A stretch of DNA of 64,000 nucleotides, taken from NCBI RefSeq assembly GCF_001632805.1, contig NZ_CP007220.1:1178001-1242000 (forward strand), given 5' to 3'. The position numbers and the translations under genes are program-made. Source of the DNA: Mycobacteroides chelonae CCUG 47445 (GTDB taxonomy: Bacteria > Actinomycetota > Actinomycetes > Mycobacteriales > Mycobacteriaceae). The number at the start of each line of letters is the position of its first letter. Position 1 is the stretch's first letter. Of this stretch, positions 40,371 through 49,526 are shown one piece after another. Under the pieces are notes generated by a model. That model did not search any database. It was not told the DNA's origin and saw only the letters and a program-made list of their open reading frames with translations.

Positions 40371-40997
40371 GTGGGAGGCGCACCCGATCCGGACCAAGAT
40401 TCCGGACCCGACGATCGCATCGCCGTGCCCGCACCCCGTCCGGCCAAGCCGCGGTTGTTTCAGGACGGCCGGGACATGTTCTGGTCGATGGCTCCGCTGG
40501 TAGTCGCGTGCATCGTGCTGGCCGGACTGCTGGGGATGTGTTCCTTCACGCCGAATGGGCCGACGGTCGGTGAGCCGCCCTCGTATGACGCGCACGCCGC
40601 GCTGCAGGCCGATGCCCGGCAGTTTCCGTTCCCGGTCCGGGAGCCGTCGCTGCCCGCGGGTTGGCGGGCCAACTCCGGTGGGCGCGACAGCGTCGAGGGG
40701 ATGCCGCTGTCCAAGGTGGGCTACCTGAGCCCGACCGGTACCTACATGGCGGTGGTGCAAAGCGGTGCCCCCGAGGAGAAGCTGGTCCCGAAGCTCGACA
40801 GTGGGCTGGTGCCCCGCGGGCCGGAGAATGTCGACGGCGTGAGCTGGGTGGCCTACGAGGGTGGCGAGGGCACGGAGCCGCTGTGGGCGACCCGGCTGGA
40901 CAACTCGGTGACCGTCGCCCTCACCGGGTCCGGAAACACCGAAGACTTCCGGACCGTCGCGCGCGCGGTGCAAACCGCTAAGCCGCTGCCGCGCTAG
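40371..40997 (+). CDS. DUF4245 membrane-anchored protein
   Basis: A 208-residue protein (Rv1100 position): Pro/Asp-rich cytoplasmic N-terminus, one transmembrane helix ([20 protein letters not shown], about residues 41-60), then an extracytoplasmic domain with [13 protein letters not shown] and a two-strand repeat including [15 protein letters not shown]. Function unknown. GTG 40371 has AAGGA about 9 nt upstream; ATG 40347 is an alternative. Divergent from glpX. Confidence 0.7.
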   Translation: MGGAPDPDQDSGPDDRIAVPAPRPAKPRLFQDGRDMFWSMAPLVVACIVLAGLLGMCSFTPNGPTVGEPPSYDAHAALQADARQFPFPVREPSLPAGWRANSGGRDSVEGMPLSKVGYLSPTGTYMAVVQSGAPEEKLVPKLDSGLVPRGPENVDGVSWVAYEGGEGTEPLWATRLDNSVTVALTGSGNTEDFRTVARAVQTAKPLPR

Positions 40998-41007
40998 GGG
41001 CGCGCAT

Positions 41008-42090
41008 CTAGGTGTTGGCGCCTCGTGCTGCCACCGCCCAGCGGCGCGGGCCGCCCGAGGCATCCACCACTAGCGTGTCGACCAGGTTCACCGCATTGCA
41101 CAGATGGTTCGGCGCGATGCGCAGACGGGTGCCCGCAGCCGGTGCCGCCCCGGGGAACTCGATGGTTGCGTGGTGCTCGGACAGCGCGACGATGCGCGCA
41201 TCCGGTTCGCTGATTACCCGTCCGAAACCGGTGGCCCAGCCCGGCCGGTCGGCGCCCAGGATCTTGCTGCCCGCATCCACGACGGCGGTCCGGTCGCGGG
41301 TGTGCACCACTGTGGTGACGGCACTGAGGGCGATGTCGTCGAGCGTGCAGACCTCCAACTCGAACTGCTGGGCATCGTTGAACGGGTAGACACCCGGTCG
41401 TACCTCGGTCAGCACCGTGTTGTCGGCGGCTTCGACGGTGGGGGTGGAGCCGCCGCTGATCACGGACGGCTCGATCCCCTGTGCGCGCAGGCTGTCGGCG
41501 GCCGCCCCAAGTGCGTGAGATTCCTGAGCGGCGACCTCTGCGCGGTGGCCGGGTGTGTAGCCGTGGCCCGGAAATGTGAAGACACCCACGACATTCAGTC
41601 CGGCAGCGCGCGCTGCCGCCGCAACGTCACCGGCCTCGGCCGGAACGACCCCGGTGCGGTGATGGCCGGAGTCGACCTCGATGACGACGGTGATGGGTAC
41701 ATCGGCGAGATACTCGGCCAACTGCTGGGCACCCGCGAGGGAATCCACCCCCACGCGCAGTTGCGCGCGGGCGGTCACCTTCCGTATCCGGTCCGCCTTC
41801 TGCGGAGTTAGCCACAGCGGGTAGGCGATGAACAGATCGGTGAATCCCGCGTCCGCGAAGACCTCGGCCTCACCGATCGTGGCGACGGTAAGACCAATGG
41901 CTCCACTGTCGATCTGGCGCTGTGCTATCTCAACACACTTGTGGCTCTTGGCATGTGGCCGCAGCTGGACCCCGGTGCCGCGGAGGCGACCCGCCAGCCG
42001 TGCGATGTTGCGGTCCATCACCGCCAGATCGACGGCCAGGAAAGGGGTGTCGATATCGTCCAGACCACAAGGTTGCATCGTGTCAGACAT
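41008..42090 (-). CDS. D-threonine aldolase / D-serine dehydratase-like PLP enzyme
   Basis: A 360-residue fold-type III PLP enzyme. Seen: DTPFLAVDLAVMDRNI start, the PLP lysine in LRPHAKSHKC (about residue 49), FPGHGY and SGGSTPT (phosphate and barrel loops), and the C-terminal metal site SEHHATI ... PNHLCNAV with the His and Cys ligands of eukaryotic-type D-serine dehydratase / D-threonine aldolase. It would split a D-hydroxyamino acid or deaminate D-serine. It has its own leaderless promoter; I do not recall it in the Mtb order. Confidence 0.8.
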   Translation of the reverse strand: MSDTMQPCGLDDIDTPFLAVDLAVMDRNIARLAGRLRGTGVQLRPHAKSHKCVEIAQRQIDSGAIGLTVATIGEAEVFADAGFTDLFIAYPLWLTPQKADRIRKVTARAQLRVGVDSLAGAQQLAEYLADVPITVVIEVDSGHHRTGVVPAEAGDVAAAARAAGLNVVGVFTFPGHGYTPGHRAEVAAQESHALGAAADSLRAQGIEPSVISGGSTPTVEAADNTVLTEVRPGVYPFNDAQQFELEVCTLDDIALSAVTTVVHTRDRTAVVDAGSKILGADRPGWATGFGRVISEPDARIVALSEHHATIEFPGAAPAAGTRLRIAPNHLCNAVNLVDTLVVDASGGPRRWAVAARGANT

Positions 42091-42096
42091 GTCTTG

Positions 42097-42102
42097 ACAC
42101 TA
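42097..42102 (-). promoter_or_regulatory. -10 element of D-threonine aldolase-like gene (leaderless)
   Basis: TAGTGT on the minus strand, 6 nt before the ATG at 42090; it includes the xseB stop codon. Confidence 0.45.
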
Positions 42103-42297
42103 ATCGGAGTCCAGCGCGTCCTCGATGCGCTTGCGTGCGCCTGCCAGGTGCTCCTCGCAGCGTTTGGCCAGTGCCTCACCGCGTTCCCAGAGCGCCAGCG
42201 AGGTGTCCAGATCCAGCCCGCCCTGTTCGAGCTGCTGCACGACCTCGATGAGCTCGGCGCGCGCCTGCTCGTAACCGAGTTCGGCGGGATTGGTCAT
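42100..42297 (-). CDS. xseB: Exodeoxyribonuclease VII small subunit
   Basis: A 65-residue subunit with the family pattern [41 protein letters not shown], which forms the helical hairpin that binds the large subunit. The ATG overlaps the xseA stop (ATGA), so the two are translated together, as in Rv1108c-Rv1107c. Confidence 0.93.
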   Translation of the reverse strand: MTNPAELGYEQARAELIEVVQQLEQGGLDLDTSLALWERGEALAKRCEEHLAGARKRIEDALDSD

Positions 42298-43526
42298 GAC
42301 GATTCTCCTGTCACGGTTGCGGTCACGGCACCATCGGAAACGCGCACACGCAGCGATGCCCCTGCGGGTGCATCGGTCACCGTCCGCAGCACCTCCACCG
42401 TGCCATCGTCGCGTACCCGTTGCACCACTGAGTACCCACGGGCCAGGGTAGCGGCGGGTCCCAGCGTGGCCAGCTGCGCCGATAAGTGGCCTACCCGTTG
42501 CGATTCGGATTCCACCAGCCGCTTCATATCGCGGCGCAATGCCGTTCGCGCGACGGCGATTTCATCCTGGCGCACGGTGACCATCCGGAGCGGATCGGCC
42601 AGCACCGGCCGGCTGCGTACCTGGTCCAGCCCGCGCTGCTCGCGTTGCACCCAGTTGCGCAATGCCTGAGCCGAACGCCGTCGCAGGTCCAGAATCAACG
42701 CCTGTTCGGCCGCCGCGTCGGGCACCAGTTTCTTGGCCGCGTCGGTGGGTGTGGCCGCGCGCAGGTCCGCCACCAGATCGGAGAGCGGGTTGTCCGGCTC
42801 ATGCCCAACGGCGCTGACTACCGGGGTGCGGCATGCCGAAATCGCGCGGCACAGGGTCTCATCGGAGAACGGCAGCAGGTCCTCCACGCTGCCACCGCCA
42901 CGGGCCAGCACGATCACGTCCACCCCGGGGTCGGCATCCAGCGCCTGTAGCGCGGCAACGATCTCGGCGACCGCGTGCGGGCCCTGCACGGGAGTGTTGC
43001 GGACCGTGAATTGCACTGCGGGCCAACGCGACAAGGCCACCGAGGTCACGTCGTGCTCGGCGGCGCTGGCCCGGCCGGTGATCAGGCCGATGCGGGACGG
43101 CAGGAACGGGACCGGGCGCTTGAGTCGCGCGTCGAACAGTCCCTCGGCGGCCAGCAACTGACGCAGCCGCTCGATCCGGGCCAGCAGCTCACCGATACCT
43201 ACCGCACGGATCTCGCTGAGCCGCAAAGAAAACGATCCGCGCACCGTGTAGAAGGTGGGTTTACCGCACACCACCACCTGGGTGCCTTCGGTCAGCTTCA
43301 CCGGGGCGTTGCGCACCATGTCGGGCGGGCACGTCACGGTCAGCGACATATCGGCGGCCGGGTCGCGCAGCACCATGAACACCGTCTTGCTGCCGGGCCG
43401 GACATCGATCTGTGTCAGCTGACCTTCCACCCACACCTGGCCCAGGCGGTCGATCCACTTGGCCACCCGGGTCGCAACAGCGCGGACCGGCCACGGGTTT
43501 TCGGGGCTTGTCCCCGGATCAGCCAC
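42294..43526 (-). CDS. xseA: Exodeoxyribonuclease VII large subunit
   Basis: A 410-residue nuclease subunit that degrades single-stranded DNA into acid-soluble oligonucleotides. Seen: an OB-fold N-terminus ([28 protein letters not shown]), [35 protein letters not shown] (catalytic region), SAVGHEPD and a coiled-coil C-terminus with [13 protein letters not shown] start at 43526 overlaps the end of the lipid-droplet gene by 8 nt. Confidence 0.94.
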   Translation of the reverse strand: MADPGTSPENPWPVRAVATRVAKWIDRLGQVWVEGQLTQIDVRPGSKTVFMVLRDPAADMSLTVTCPPDMVRNAPVKLTEGTQVVVCGKPTFYTVRGSFSLRLSEIRAVGIGELLARIERLRQLLAAEGLFDARLKRPVPFLPSRIGLITGRASAAEHDVTSVALSRWPAVQFTVRNTPVQGPHAVAEIVAALQALDADPGVDVIVLARGGGSVEDLLPFSDETLCRAISACRTPVVSAVGHEPDNPLSDLVADLRAATPTDAAKKLVPDAAAEQALILDLRRRSAQALRNWVQREQRGLDQVRSRPVLADPLRMVTVRQDEIAVARTALRRDMKRLVESESQRVGHLSAQLATLGPAATLARGYSVVQRVRDDGTVEVLRTVTDAPAGASLRVRVSDGAVTATVTGESS

Positions 43527-44226
43527 GGGCAGCGGCGCGGGTGATCCTGTTCGCGAGCAAGGTCTGATACGGCGCGCGGGCCTTGTGCGCGTCTTCGTAG
43601 GTCAGCAGCTCTTCGAGCTCGCTCACGGACAGCGACTGCAGCCGCGCCCGCAGCTGCGCCAGTGTCAGGTCGTGATAGCCGAGCTCGACGACGACATCGG
43701 GAGCGTTCGGATCCGCCGGTTCGGCGGGGGCCGCAGGCGCTGCCTTTTTGGCGGGGGCCTTCTTGGCGGCTGCCTTCTTCGCCGGCGCCTTACGCGGTGC
43801 GGCCTTCGCGGCTACCGGCGCGGCCTCGGGGGCCGGTGCGGCTGCCTCGGGCTCGGAATCCGATGGCGTCGTGGGTTCCGAGGAGTACAGCGCAAACCGT
43901 CCCTGGGTCATCCGCTCGGCCGCGTCCTCGTAGACGGCGTTGGCCTGCGTCTCGTCGGGGTCGGGTGCATCGAGTTCGTCGATGTCCTCATCGAAGGTGG
44001 CCCACTCGGGCTGCTCCTCGGTGGGCGGGAAGATGTTTTCCCAGGTCTCGTCGCCCTTGATGGCCAATTCCGTGACTGTCTGCTGGAACCGCATGAAGTT
44101 CTGCACGGTCTGGCTGGCGGCCGTCATGGGATAGGTCAGCACCGCCTGCGGCAGCTTGCGGGTCTCTTCAAGAACGGTGGCGGCGACCCCAAGAAGCAAC
44201 CGGACGCCGAACGGAGGACGAATCAT
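43519..44226 (-). CDS. Lipid droplet-associated-type protein with Ala/Lys-rich linker
   Basis: A 235-residue protein (Rv1109c position). N-terminal amphipathic region ([27 protein letters not shown]) likely to touch a lipid surface, an acidic centre, an Ala-Lys-Pro repeat ([17 protein letters not shown], about residues 145-165) like histone H1 tails, and a C-terminal HeH-like segment ([25 protein letters not shown]). The lipid-droplet name is from homologs I recall; DNA or polyanion binding by the basic tract is possible. It starts upstream of xseA and is divergent from ispH. Confidence 0.75.
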   Translation of the reverse strand: MIRPPFGVRLLLGVAATVLEETRKLPQAVLTYPMTAASQTVQNFMRFQQTVTELAIKGDETWENIFPPTEEQPEWATFDEDIDELDAPDPDETQANAVYEDAAERMTQGRFALYSSEPTTPSDSEPEAAAPAPEAAPVAAKAAPRKAPAKKAAAKKAPAKKAAPAAPAEPADPNAPDVVVELGYHDLTLAQLRARLQSLSVSELEELLTYEDAHKARAPYQTLLANRITRAAARG

Positions 44227-44273
44227 AGGTCCAAGCTTGCCTTACGTCGGTCGTGCAGCGAAAGGCTGGGCCG

Positions 44274-44279
44274 TAAGCT
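44274..44279 (+). promoter_or_regulatory. -10 element of ispH (leaderless)
   Basis: TAAGCT, 7 nt before the ATG at 44287. Confidence 0.5.
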
Positions 44280-44286
44280 GGTGACT

Positions 44287-45285
44287 ATGGCTGCAGTCGA
44301 TATGGGCACTCCGGGGATGGTGAGCACCGTCGTCGGCCCGGCGACGAGCAAGCGCGTGCTGCTGGCTGAGCCGCGCGGCTACTGCGCTGGTGTCGATCGT
44401 GCGGTGGAGACCGTGGAGCGGGCGCTGGAGAAGCACGGCGCCCCCGTCTACGTGCGGCACGAGATCGTGCACAACCGATATGTGGTGGACACGCTGGCCA
44501 AGGCGGGTGCGATCTTCGTCGATGAGACCGACGAGGTGCCCGAGGGCGCGATCGTCGTGTTCTCCGCGCACGGTGTTGCGCCGACCGTGCACCAGGACGC
44601 GGCCGCGCGGAACCTGAAGACCATCGATGCCACCTGCCCGCTGGTCACCAAGGTGCATCAGGAGGCCAAGCGGTTCGCCCGCGACGACTTCGACATCCTG
44701 CTGATCGGTCACGAGGGCCATGAGGAAGTCATCGGTACCGCCGGTGAGGCTCCCGATCACGTGCAGCTGGTCGACGGCCCCAGCTCGGTGGACAAGGTCA
44801 CCGTGCGTGACGAGAAGAAGGTCATCTGGCTGTCCCAGACGACGCTGAGCGTCGACGAGACCATGGAGACCGTGCAGCGCCTGCGCGAGCGCTTCCCGAC
44901 GCTGCAGGACCCGCCTAGCGACGATATCTGCTACGCCACCCAGAACCGTCAGGTCGCGGTGAAGGCGATGGCCCCCGAATGTGAGTTGGTGATCGTCGTC
45001 GGCTCGCGCAACTCATCGAACTCGGTGCGGTTGGTCGAGGTCGCCCTCGGTGCCGGCTCCAACGCTTCCTACCTGGTCGACTACGCCGAGGACATCGACC
45101 CGGCCTGGCTTGAGGGCGTGACAACGGTCGGCGTCACGTCGGGTGCTTCGGTGCCGGAGGTGTTGGTGCGCGGGGTGTTGGAGCGGCTCGCTGAGCACGG
45201 ATACGGGCAGGTGCAGCCGGTCACCACGGCCAATGAAACATTGGTGTTCTCGCTGCCGCGTGAACTGCGGGCCGCGCGACACTAG
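44287..45285 (+). CDS. ispH: 4-Hydroxy-3-methylbut-2-enyl diphosphate reductase
   Basis: A 332-residue iron-sulfur enzyme, the last step of the MEP isoprenoid pathway. The three cluster cysteines are visible in [12 protein letters not shown] (about residue 37), IDATCPLV and [10 protein letters not shown] (about 215), with [12 protein letters not shown] and FSAHGV between them. The open frame extends upstream across the opposite-strand gene, but the leaderless -10 and the family start fix ATG 44287. Rv1110 (lytB2) position. Confidence 0.95.
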   Translation: MAAVDMGTPGMVSTVVGPATSKRVLLAEPRGYCAGVDRAVETVERALEKHGAPVYVRHEIVHNRYVVDTLAKAGAIFVDETDEVPEGAIVVFSAHGVAPTVHQDAAARNLKTIDATCPLVTKVHQEAKRFARDDFDILLIGHEGHEEVIGTAGEAPDHVQLVDGPSSVDKVTVRDEKKVIWLSQTTLSVDETMETVQRLRERFPTLQDPPSDDICYATQNRQVAVKAMAPECELVIVVGSRNSSNSVRLVEVALGAGSNASYLVDYAEDIDPAWLEGVTTVGVTSGASVPEVLVRGVLERLAEHGYGQVQPVTTANETLVFSLPRELRAARH

Positions 45286-45291
45286 TTCGCG

Positions 45292-46230
45292 CTAGCGGTC
45301 GTAGTCCCAGGCGTCGTCGTATCGATCCGGACGGCGCCGTGGAGGAGCCGGTGGACGCTCATCTCTGTACCTGACGGCGGGGCGGTGCGGCTCACGCGCG
45401 GGTTCTGCGCGGGGCTCCCGGTAGCGGGGCCGCGGTTCATACCCGTAGTCGTCGTACTCGTCGCGAGCCCGTCGCGCGGGACGGCGTTCGGTCCGCATCG
45501 GGCGCTCGTCTTCCCACGGGGTGCCGACCGCCGATGCCCGCCGCGAGACGGGTTCGGAATCGGGTGCCGGACGGCGACGTGTGCCGGATTCGTGCCGTCC
45601 GTGGCGTGTCCGGGCGACGGCCTCGTCGGGGCGGGGCCGTCGGGTCCGCGTGGTTGTTCCCGCGCTCCTGCCCGTGGTGTCGGCGTCGGCATCCACCAGC
45701 GCCTGTACCCGGGTCCGTGAGGACGTCCTCGGCTTGGTGGCCTTTGTGGTCTTCGCGGCCTTGGGCTTGGCCGTTTTTTCTTTGGCGGGCTTACTGGTGA
45801 AGATCCCCCAGTACCAGCGCACCACTCCGATGATCAGCACGCCCAACGCGGTGCTGATCATCAGCGGGAAGCGTTCGATCAGCGGGTACCCGGTGGTGAT
45901 GGCCATGTTCCTGATGCCATCGGCGGGTCCCTTCGACATGATCATGTAGGCCATCGGGATGCTCGCGAACAGGATCAGCGGCGGCTGCACGACGGCGGTG
46001 AAGATCGATGAATACCGCACCGCGAAAACCGCTAGGACGCATCCCGCCGCGTAGCAGCCGGCGAACGCGCCGGTCAGCTTCTCACCATTGGCCATCGCGT
46101 CAATTGCGAAACCGAGCGCGGTGCCAGCGACCGCGATCAGGATTGCGCCCCACCACGGCACACCCGGGATATCGGGGTGCGCAGACCGGTGATCGGCTTC
46201 CACCGATGAGCGGGCGCGTTGACCTGTCAC
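45292..46230 (-). CDS. DUF6542 membrane protein with basic/acidic disordered tail
   Basis: A 312-residue protein (Rv1111c position): four membrane helices in about residues 24-140 (WWGAILIAVAGTALGFAIDA, ending SKPAKEKTAKPK), then about 170 disordered residues rich in Arg, Pro, Glu, Asp and Tyr with repeated YRxE/RPR motifs. Function unknown. GTG at 46230 lies 7 nt after a TACCTT -10 element. Convergent with ispH, 6 nt apart. Confidence 0.75.
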   Translation of the reverse strand: MTGQRARSSVEADHRSAHPDIPGVPWWGAILIAVAGTALGFAIDAMANGEKLTGAFAGCYAAGCVLAVFAVRYSSIFTAVVQPPLILFASIPMAYMIMSKGPADGIRNMAITTGYPLIERFPLMISTALGVLIIGVVRWYWGIFTSKPAKEKTAKPKAAKTTKATKPRTSSRTRVQALVDADADTTGRSAGTTTRTRRPRPDEAVARTRHGRHESGTRRRPAPDSEPVSRRASAVGTPWEDERPMRTERRPARRARDEYDDYGYEPRPRYREPRAEPAREPHRPAVRYRDERPPAPPRRRPDRYDDAWDYDR

Positions 46231-46237
46231 ATGTTGA

Positions 46238-46243
46238 AAGGTA
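46238..46243 (-). promoter_or_regulatory. -10 element of DUF6542 gene (leaderless)
   Basis: TACCTT on the minus strand, 7 nt before the GTG at 46230. Confidence 0.45.
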
Positions 46244-46292
46244 CCGGTGCCGAGCCGGATGTTCGGTAACGGTGCCCGTCAGCGTGCTTGTG

Positions 46293-46472
46293 TCAGCAGC
46301 ACCGCGCCGACGGATTCGCGTCCGCATCGGCGTACCGCGAGCGCCAAAATTCGGCTTCGGTGGGCACCGGAGCGCCCGGATGGCGGCGCCGTAGGTGCTC
46401 GACATATCGCTGGTAGTCGTGATCGCCCATGACCGAGGTGAACCACCACACCAGCCCCTTGATCAGCTTCAT
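46293..46472 (-). CDS. YbdD/YjiX-family small protein paired with CstA
   Basis: A 59-residue protein matching the YbdD/YjiX family: GLVWWFTSVMGDHDYQRYVEHLRRRHPG, then PTEAEFWRSRY. These small proteins are nearly always encoded next to CstA-type transporters and are thought to assist them. The ATG overlaps the cstA stop by 4 nt (ATGA). Confidence 0.85.
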   Translation of the reverse strand: MKLIKGLVWWFTSVMGDHDYQRYVEHLRRRHPGAPVPTEAEFWRSRYADADANPSARCC

Positions 46473-48736
46473 GTCCGGGTCCCGGCGAGTTCGCGTGCTG
46501 CCCATTGCTTCTCGACTTCCTTCTCCACATCGGTGGGCAGGAAGCCGCTGGGTGCGAAAAGCCGGGACGGAACATCGTCGTCTTCGGTGGTTGGCAGACC
46601 TCCGGCCCGCACCGCGCGCAGACACGTCCAGGCGGCGGCCGCGACGACCACCAACACCAACGAGGCGAAGACAATCGACAGCGTCCCCTGCACAAACGTG
46701 TTTCGGATCACGGCATCGATGGCCTCGGGCGTCTTGGCGGTCTTGAACGTCGTCAAACCCGCGTCGCGTGCCGCCGCGTACAGCTGGTGCTGCTTCCAGT
46801 AGCCCACCGCGGGATCAGACGAGAAGATCTTCTGCCAGGACGCGGTCATGGTGACAATGAGGTCCCAGGCCAGTGGGACAGCGGGAATCCAGGCCCACGT
46901 GTAGAGCCGCTGTTTGACGACGACCGTCAGCACCACCGTCAAGGCGATCGCAGCCAACAGCTGGTTGGCGATGCCGAACAACGGGAACAGGGTGTTGATA
47001 CCGCCGAGGGGATCGGTGACGCCCATGAGCAGGATCGAGCCCCAGCCGCCGACGACGATCGCCGAGCAGATCCACGCCCCGGGCCGCCAGGAGGCGTCCT
47101 TGAAGCGGCGCAGCGGCCCGCCCAGGTTCCCCAGGGAATCCGACAGCATGAACCGGGCAACCCGGGTGCCGGCGTCGACGGTGGTGAGGATGAACAGCGC
47201 CTCGAACATGATCGCGAAGTGGTACCAGAACGCCTTGAAACCGCTGCCGCCGAATACATCCGACATGACATGTGAGATCCCGATGGCCAGGGTGGGGGCG
47301 CCGCCGGTGCGCGAGACGATCGAGGTCTCGCCGATGTCCTTGGCTGTTTGGGTCAGCTGTGCACCGGTGATGTCCGGACCGCCGATCGGCAGTGCGTTGA
47401 CGTAGGCGGCCGCGGTTTCGGCGGTACCGCCCGTGGCCGCGGTGGGTGCGTTGATCGCAAAGTACAAGTGCTGGTTGAGGATCGCCGCGGTGACCAACGC
47501 CATGACGGCCACGAAGGACTCGGTGAGCATGCCCCCGTACCCGATGAAGCGGGCCTGGCTCTCCTTCTCCAGCAGCTTGGGTGTGGTTCCCGAGGCGATC
47601 AGTGAATGAAAGCCCGAGAGCGCCCCGCAGGCGATGGTGATGAACAGGAACGGGAACAGCGATCCGGCGAAGGCCGGGCCCGAAGTGTTGAAGGCGAACT
47701 CGCTGACCGCGGGCAGTTGCGCCACCGGCCGGGCGATCAGGATGCCCAGGGCCAGCATCGCGATGGTCCCGACCTTCATGAAGGTCGACAGGTAGTCGCG
47801 GGGAGCGAGCAGCAGCCACACCGGCAGCACCGAGGCGGCGAACCCGTAGAACATCATCAGCCAGGCAATGGTGGTTTTGTCGAGGCTGAACAGTGTTTCG
47901 CCCCATCCCGATTCGGCGACCCAGCGACCGGAGATGATCGCGGCGAGCAGCAGTGCGACACCGATGACGGTCACCTCACTGACCTTGCCCGGCCGCAGGT
48001 AACGCAGATACACGCCCATGAACAGCGCGATGGGGATGGTCATCGCGATGGAGAACACGCCCCAGGGGCTTTCACCGAGGGCGTTGACGACGACCAGGCC
48101 CAGCACCGCGATCAGGATGATCATGATGACGAAGATGGCCACCATCGCGGCGACACCGCCGACGGTGCCCATCTCGTCGCGGGCCATTTGGCCCAGACTG
48201 CGACCACCGCGACGGGTCGAGATCACCAGCACCAGGTAGTCCTGGACTGCCCCGGCCAGCACGACGCCGACGACAATCCAGATGATTCCGGGCAGGTACC
48301 CCATTTGCGCGGCCAGTACCGGGCCGACCAGCGGGCCCGCTCCGGCGATGGCGGCGAAGTGGTGGCCGAACAGCACCCGCCGGTCGGTGGGGACGAAGTC
48401 CTTGCCGTTGTCGAGCGTCTCGGCGGGGGTGGCGCGGTCATCCCGCGGTCTGACGAGTTTGCGTTCAATCAGCTTGGCGTAGAACCGGTAGGCGATGAGG
48501 TAGGTGCAGATCGCGGCCACGACGAACCAGACCGCGTTGACGTGTTCTCCGCGCAGCAGCGCGATCATCGTCCAGGCGAAGGCTCCCAGTAGTGCCACCA
48601 ACACCAGCACCACGCGCGACGTGGGTGAGGGTGCCCGGTTGTCGATGACGCCGACGGGTGGAAGGTCGGGGTCGGTCCGCAGCAGTTCGACGCCGGGTGG
48701 GGGAGTCAGGTCCTGGGGCTCTGCGGCGGTGGCCAT
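46469..48736 (-). CDS. cstA: Carbon-starvation CstA-family transporter
   Basis: A 755-residue polytopic transporter, about 16 helices, of the CstA/BtsT family that imports pyruvate or peptides when carbon is short. Seen: GHHFAAIAGAGPLVGPVLAAQMGYLPG (family signature), DYLVLVISTRRGGRSLG, SGFHSLIASGTTPK and TTVDAGTRVARFMLSD. ATG 48736 is set by the leaderless -10 element. The upstream region also holds the CAGGGA-type repeat, so that element could control this gene as well. Confidence 0.92.
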   Translation of the reverse strand: MATAAEPQDLTPPPGVELLRTDPDLPPVGVIDNRAPSPTSRVVLVLVALLGAFAWTMIALLRGEHVNAVWFVVAAICTYLIAYRFYAKLIERKLVRPRDDRATPAETLDNGKDFVPTDRRVLFGHHFAAIAGAGPLVGPVLAAQMGYLPGIIWIVVGVVLAGAVQDYLVLVISTRRGGRSLGQMARDEMGTVGGVAAMVAIFVIMIILIAVLGLVVVNALGESPWGVFSIAMTIPIALFMGVYLRYLRPGKVSEVTVIGVALLLAAIISGRWVAESGWGETLFSLDKTTIAWLMMFYGFAASVLPVWLLLAPRDYLSTFMKVGTIAMLALGILIARPVAQLPAVSEFAFNTSGPAFAGSLFPFLFITIACGALSGFHSLIASGTTPKLLEKESQARFIGYGGMLTESFVAVMALVTAAILNQHLYFAINAPTAATGGTAETAAAYVNALPIGGPDITGAQLTQTAKDIGETSIVSRTGGAPTLAIGISHVMSDVFGGSGFKAFWYHFAIMFEALFILTTVDAGTRVARFMLSDSLGNLGGPLRRFKDASWRPGAWICSAIVVGGWGSILLMGVTDPLGGINTLFPLFGIANQLLAAIALTVVLTVVVKQRLYTWAWIPAVPLAWDLIVTMTASWQKIFSSDPAVGYWKQHQLYAAARDAGLTTFKTAKTPEAIDAVIRNTFVQGTLSIVFASLVLVVVAAAAWTCLRAVRAGGLPTTEDDDVPSRLFAPSGFLPTDVEKEVEKQWAARELAGTRT

Positions 48737-48743
48737 GCGCGTT

Positions 48744-48749
48744 ACCTTA
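48744..48749 (-). promoter_or_regulatory. -10 element of cstA (leaderless)
   Basis: TAAGGT on the minus strand, 7 nt before the ATG at 48736. Confidence 0.5.
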
Positions 48750-48796
48750 GGTCCCCGCTGTGGCGCCCTGTCGTACATCGAGTGTCTGTTCAAGTT

Positions 48797-48824
48797 CAGG
48801 GATAGATCGGGGCGATCCCTGATG
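48797..48824. promoter_or_regulatory. CAGGGA/TCCCTG repeat, copy 1
   Basis: CAGGGAT (48797-48803) and ATCCCTG (48815-48821) are reverse complements with an 11-nt spacer containing AGATC and GGGG, followed by ATG. It ends 20 nt before the -10 of the secreted-protein gene and 61 nt from the cstA start. Copy 2 at 49192 keeps symmetry, spacer length and internal AGATC, which points to a protein-binding site. Confidence 0.55.
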
Positions 48825-48844
48825 TGGCTCGTGATCTTGATTCA

Positions 48845-48850
48845 TAGCGT
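48845..48850 (+). promoter_or_regulatory. -10 element of secreted protein 1 gene (leaderless)
   Basis: TAGCGT, 6 nt before the ATG at 48857. Confidence 0.5.
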
Positions 48851-48856
48851 CGAGGC

Positions 48857-49180
48857 ATGACCAAAACAGCGTGGTTTGCAACGGCTTTGGACGCCATGGT
48901 GATCGTTCTCCCCGTTGCGGCGGTGGCGCTGGCGGCCGTTGCGCATGCGGGGCCGCAAGGGTATGGAGACGCCGAGGCGGTGATCAGTTCTCTTGAGGAA
49001 CAAGGAAGTTACGTCATCCTGAATCGGACAGGTAATTGGCCATTGGAGGACTGCACGGTGATCCGGGTGCGGCAGGGCCCCTCGGTGTACCGGTATGAGC
49101 GTCCTGTTGGTGCCAGTTCCAAGTCGGTTCCTCAGAAGGTGCTGGATCACGGAACCTATTACGTGGACCTGGCGTGCTGA
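48857..49180 (+). CDS. Small secreted two-cysteine protein 1
   Basis: A 107-residue exported protein: hydrophobic signal peptide ending AAVAHA at residue 31, mature chain from GPQGYGD. The mature part has exactly two cysteines, Cys66 and the C-terminal residue Cys107, 41 apart, probably a disulfide. It is paralogous to the products at 49953 and 55905, sharing a GP start, a VI--L helix, a NR-G--P-(L/M)--C core and VR-G. I do not recognise a named family. The promoter is leaderless with a CAGGGA repeat just upstream. Confidence 0.75.
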   Translation: MTKTAWFATALDAMVIVLPVAAVALAAVAHAGPQGYGDAEAVISSLEEQGSYVILNRTGNWPLEDCTVIRVRQGPSVYRYERPVGASSKSVPQKVLDHGTYYVDLAC

Positions 49181-49191
49181 GCCGCGAAGAC

Positions 49192-49219
49192 CAGGGAAAG
49201 ATCAGGGGCTTCCCTGATG
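49192..49219. promoter_or_regulatory. CAGGGA/TCCCTG repeat, copy 2
   Basis: CAGGGAA (49192-49198) and TTCCCTG (49210-49216) flank an 11-nt spacer with AGATC and GGGG, again followed by ATG. It lies 21 nt ahead of the PspC-gene -10 element, almost the same distance as copy 1 from its gene (20 nt). Confidence 0.55.
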
Positions 49220-49240
49220 CGCCTGGATGTTTCGGCGGTC

Positions 49241-49246
49241 TACGGT
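49241..49246 (+). promoter_or_regulatory. -10 element of PspC gene (leaderless)
   Basis: TACGGT, 6 nt before the ATG at 49253. Confidence 0.5.
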
Positions 49247-49252
49247 GAATTT

Positions 49253-49438
49253 ATGACTACTGCACTGCGACGGCCCCGCGCGGGGAAGATGATCGGCGGG
49301 GTGTGCGCGGCAATCGCGCAGCGCTTCGGATGGGACGTCACGATCGTCCGGGTGCTCACGGTCACATCGATCCTGCTTCCCGGGCCGCAGGTGCTGGCCT
49401 ACCTGGTGTTGTGGGCGCTCATTCCACGGGAGCAGTGA
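49253..49438 (+). CDS. PspC-domain small membrane protein
   Basis: A 61-residue protein that is essentially one PspC domain: RRPRAGKMIGGVCAAIAQRFGWDVTIVRVL, then one membrane helix ending LVLWALIPREQ. PspC domains sense or relay envelope stress in phage-shock systems; no PspA, ClgR or kinase gene is nearby. The leaderless promoter with the CAGGGA repeat suggests co-control with the secreted protein upstream. Confidence 0.85.
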   Translation: MTTALRRPRAGKMIGGVCAAIAQRFGWDVTIVRVLTVTSILLPGPQVLAYLVLWALIPREQ

Positions 49439-49514
49439 GCCCGGCGGCGGGCGTTAAGTTAATTTTTCGTAACCAACGGGTGTATGGGGTTCCTCTGACC
49501 GGCAAATCGTGGGT

Positions 49515-49520
49515 TAGGCT
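49515..49520 (+). promoter_or_regulatory. -10 element of gene at 49527 (leaderless)
   Basis: TAGGCT, 6 nt before the GTG at 49527. Confidence 0.5.
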
Positions 49521-49526
49521 GCGGAC

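Noticed and set aside
43519..44226. Histone-H1-like DNA-binding protein
   Set aside because: Only the Ala/Lys linker looks like H1; the N-terminal region and gene order fit the lipid-droplet-type protein.
47606..48592. 328-codon plus-strand frame opposite cstA, rich in Gln, Asp and His
   Set aside because: Composition is the mirror of hydrophobic codons in cstA; no start context.
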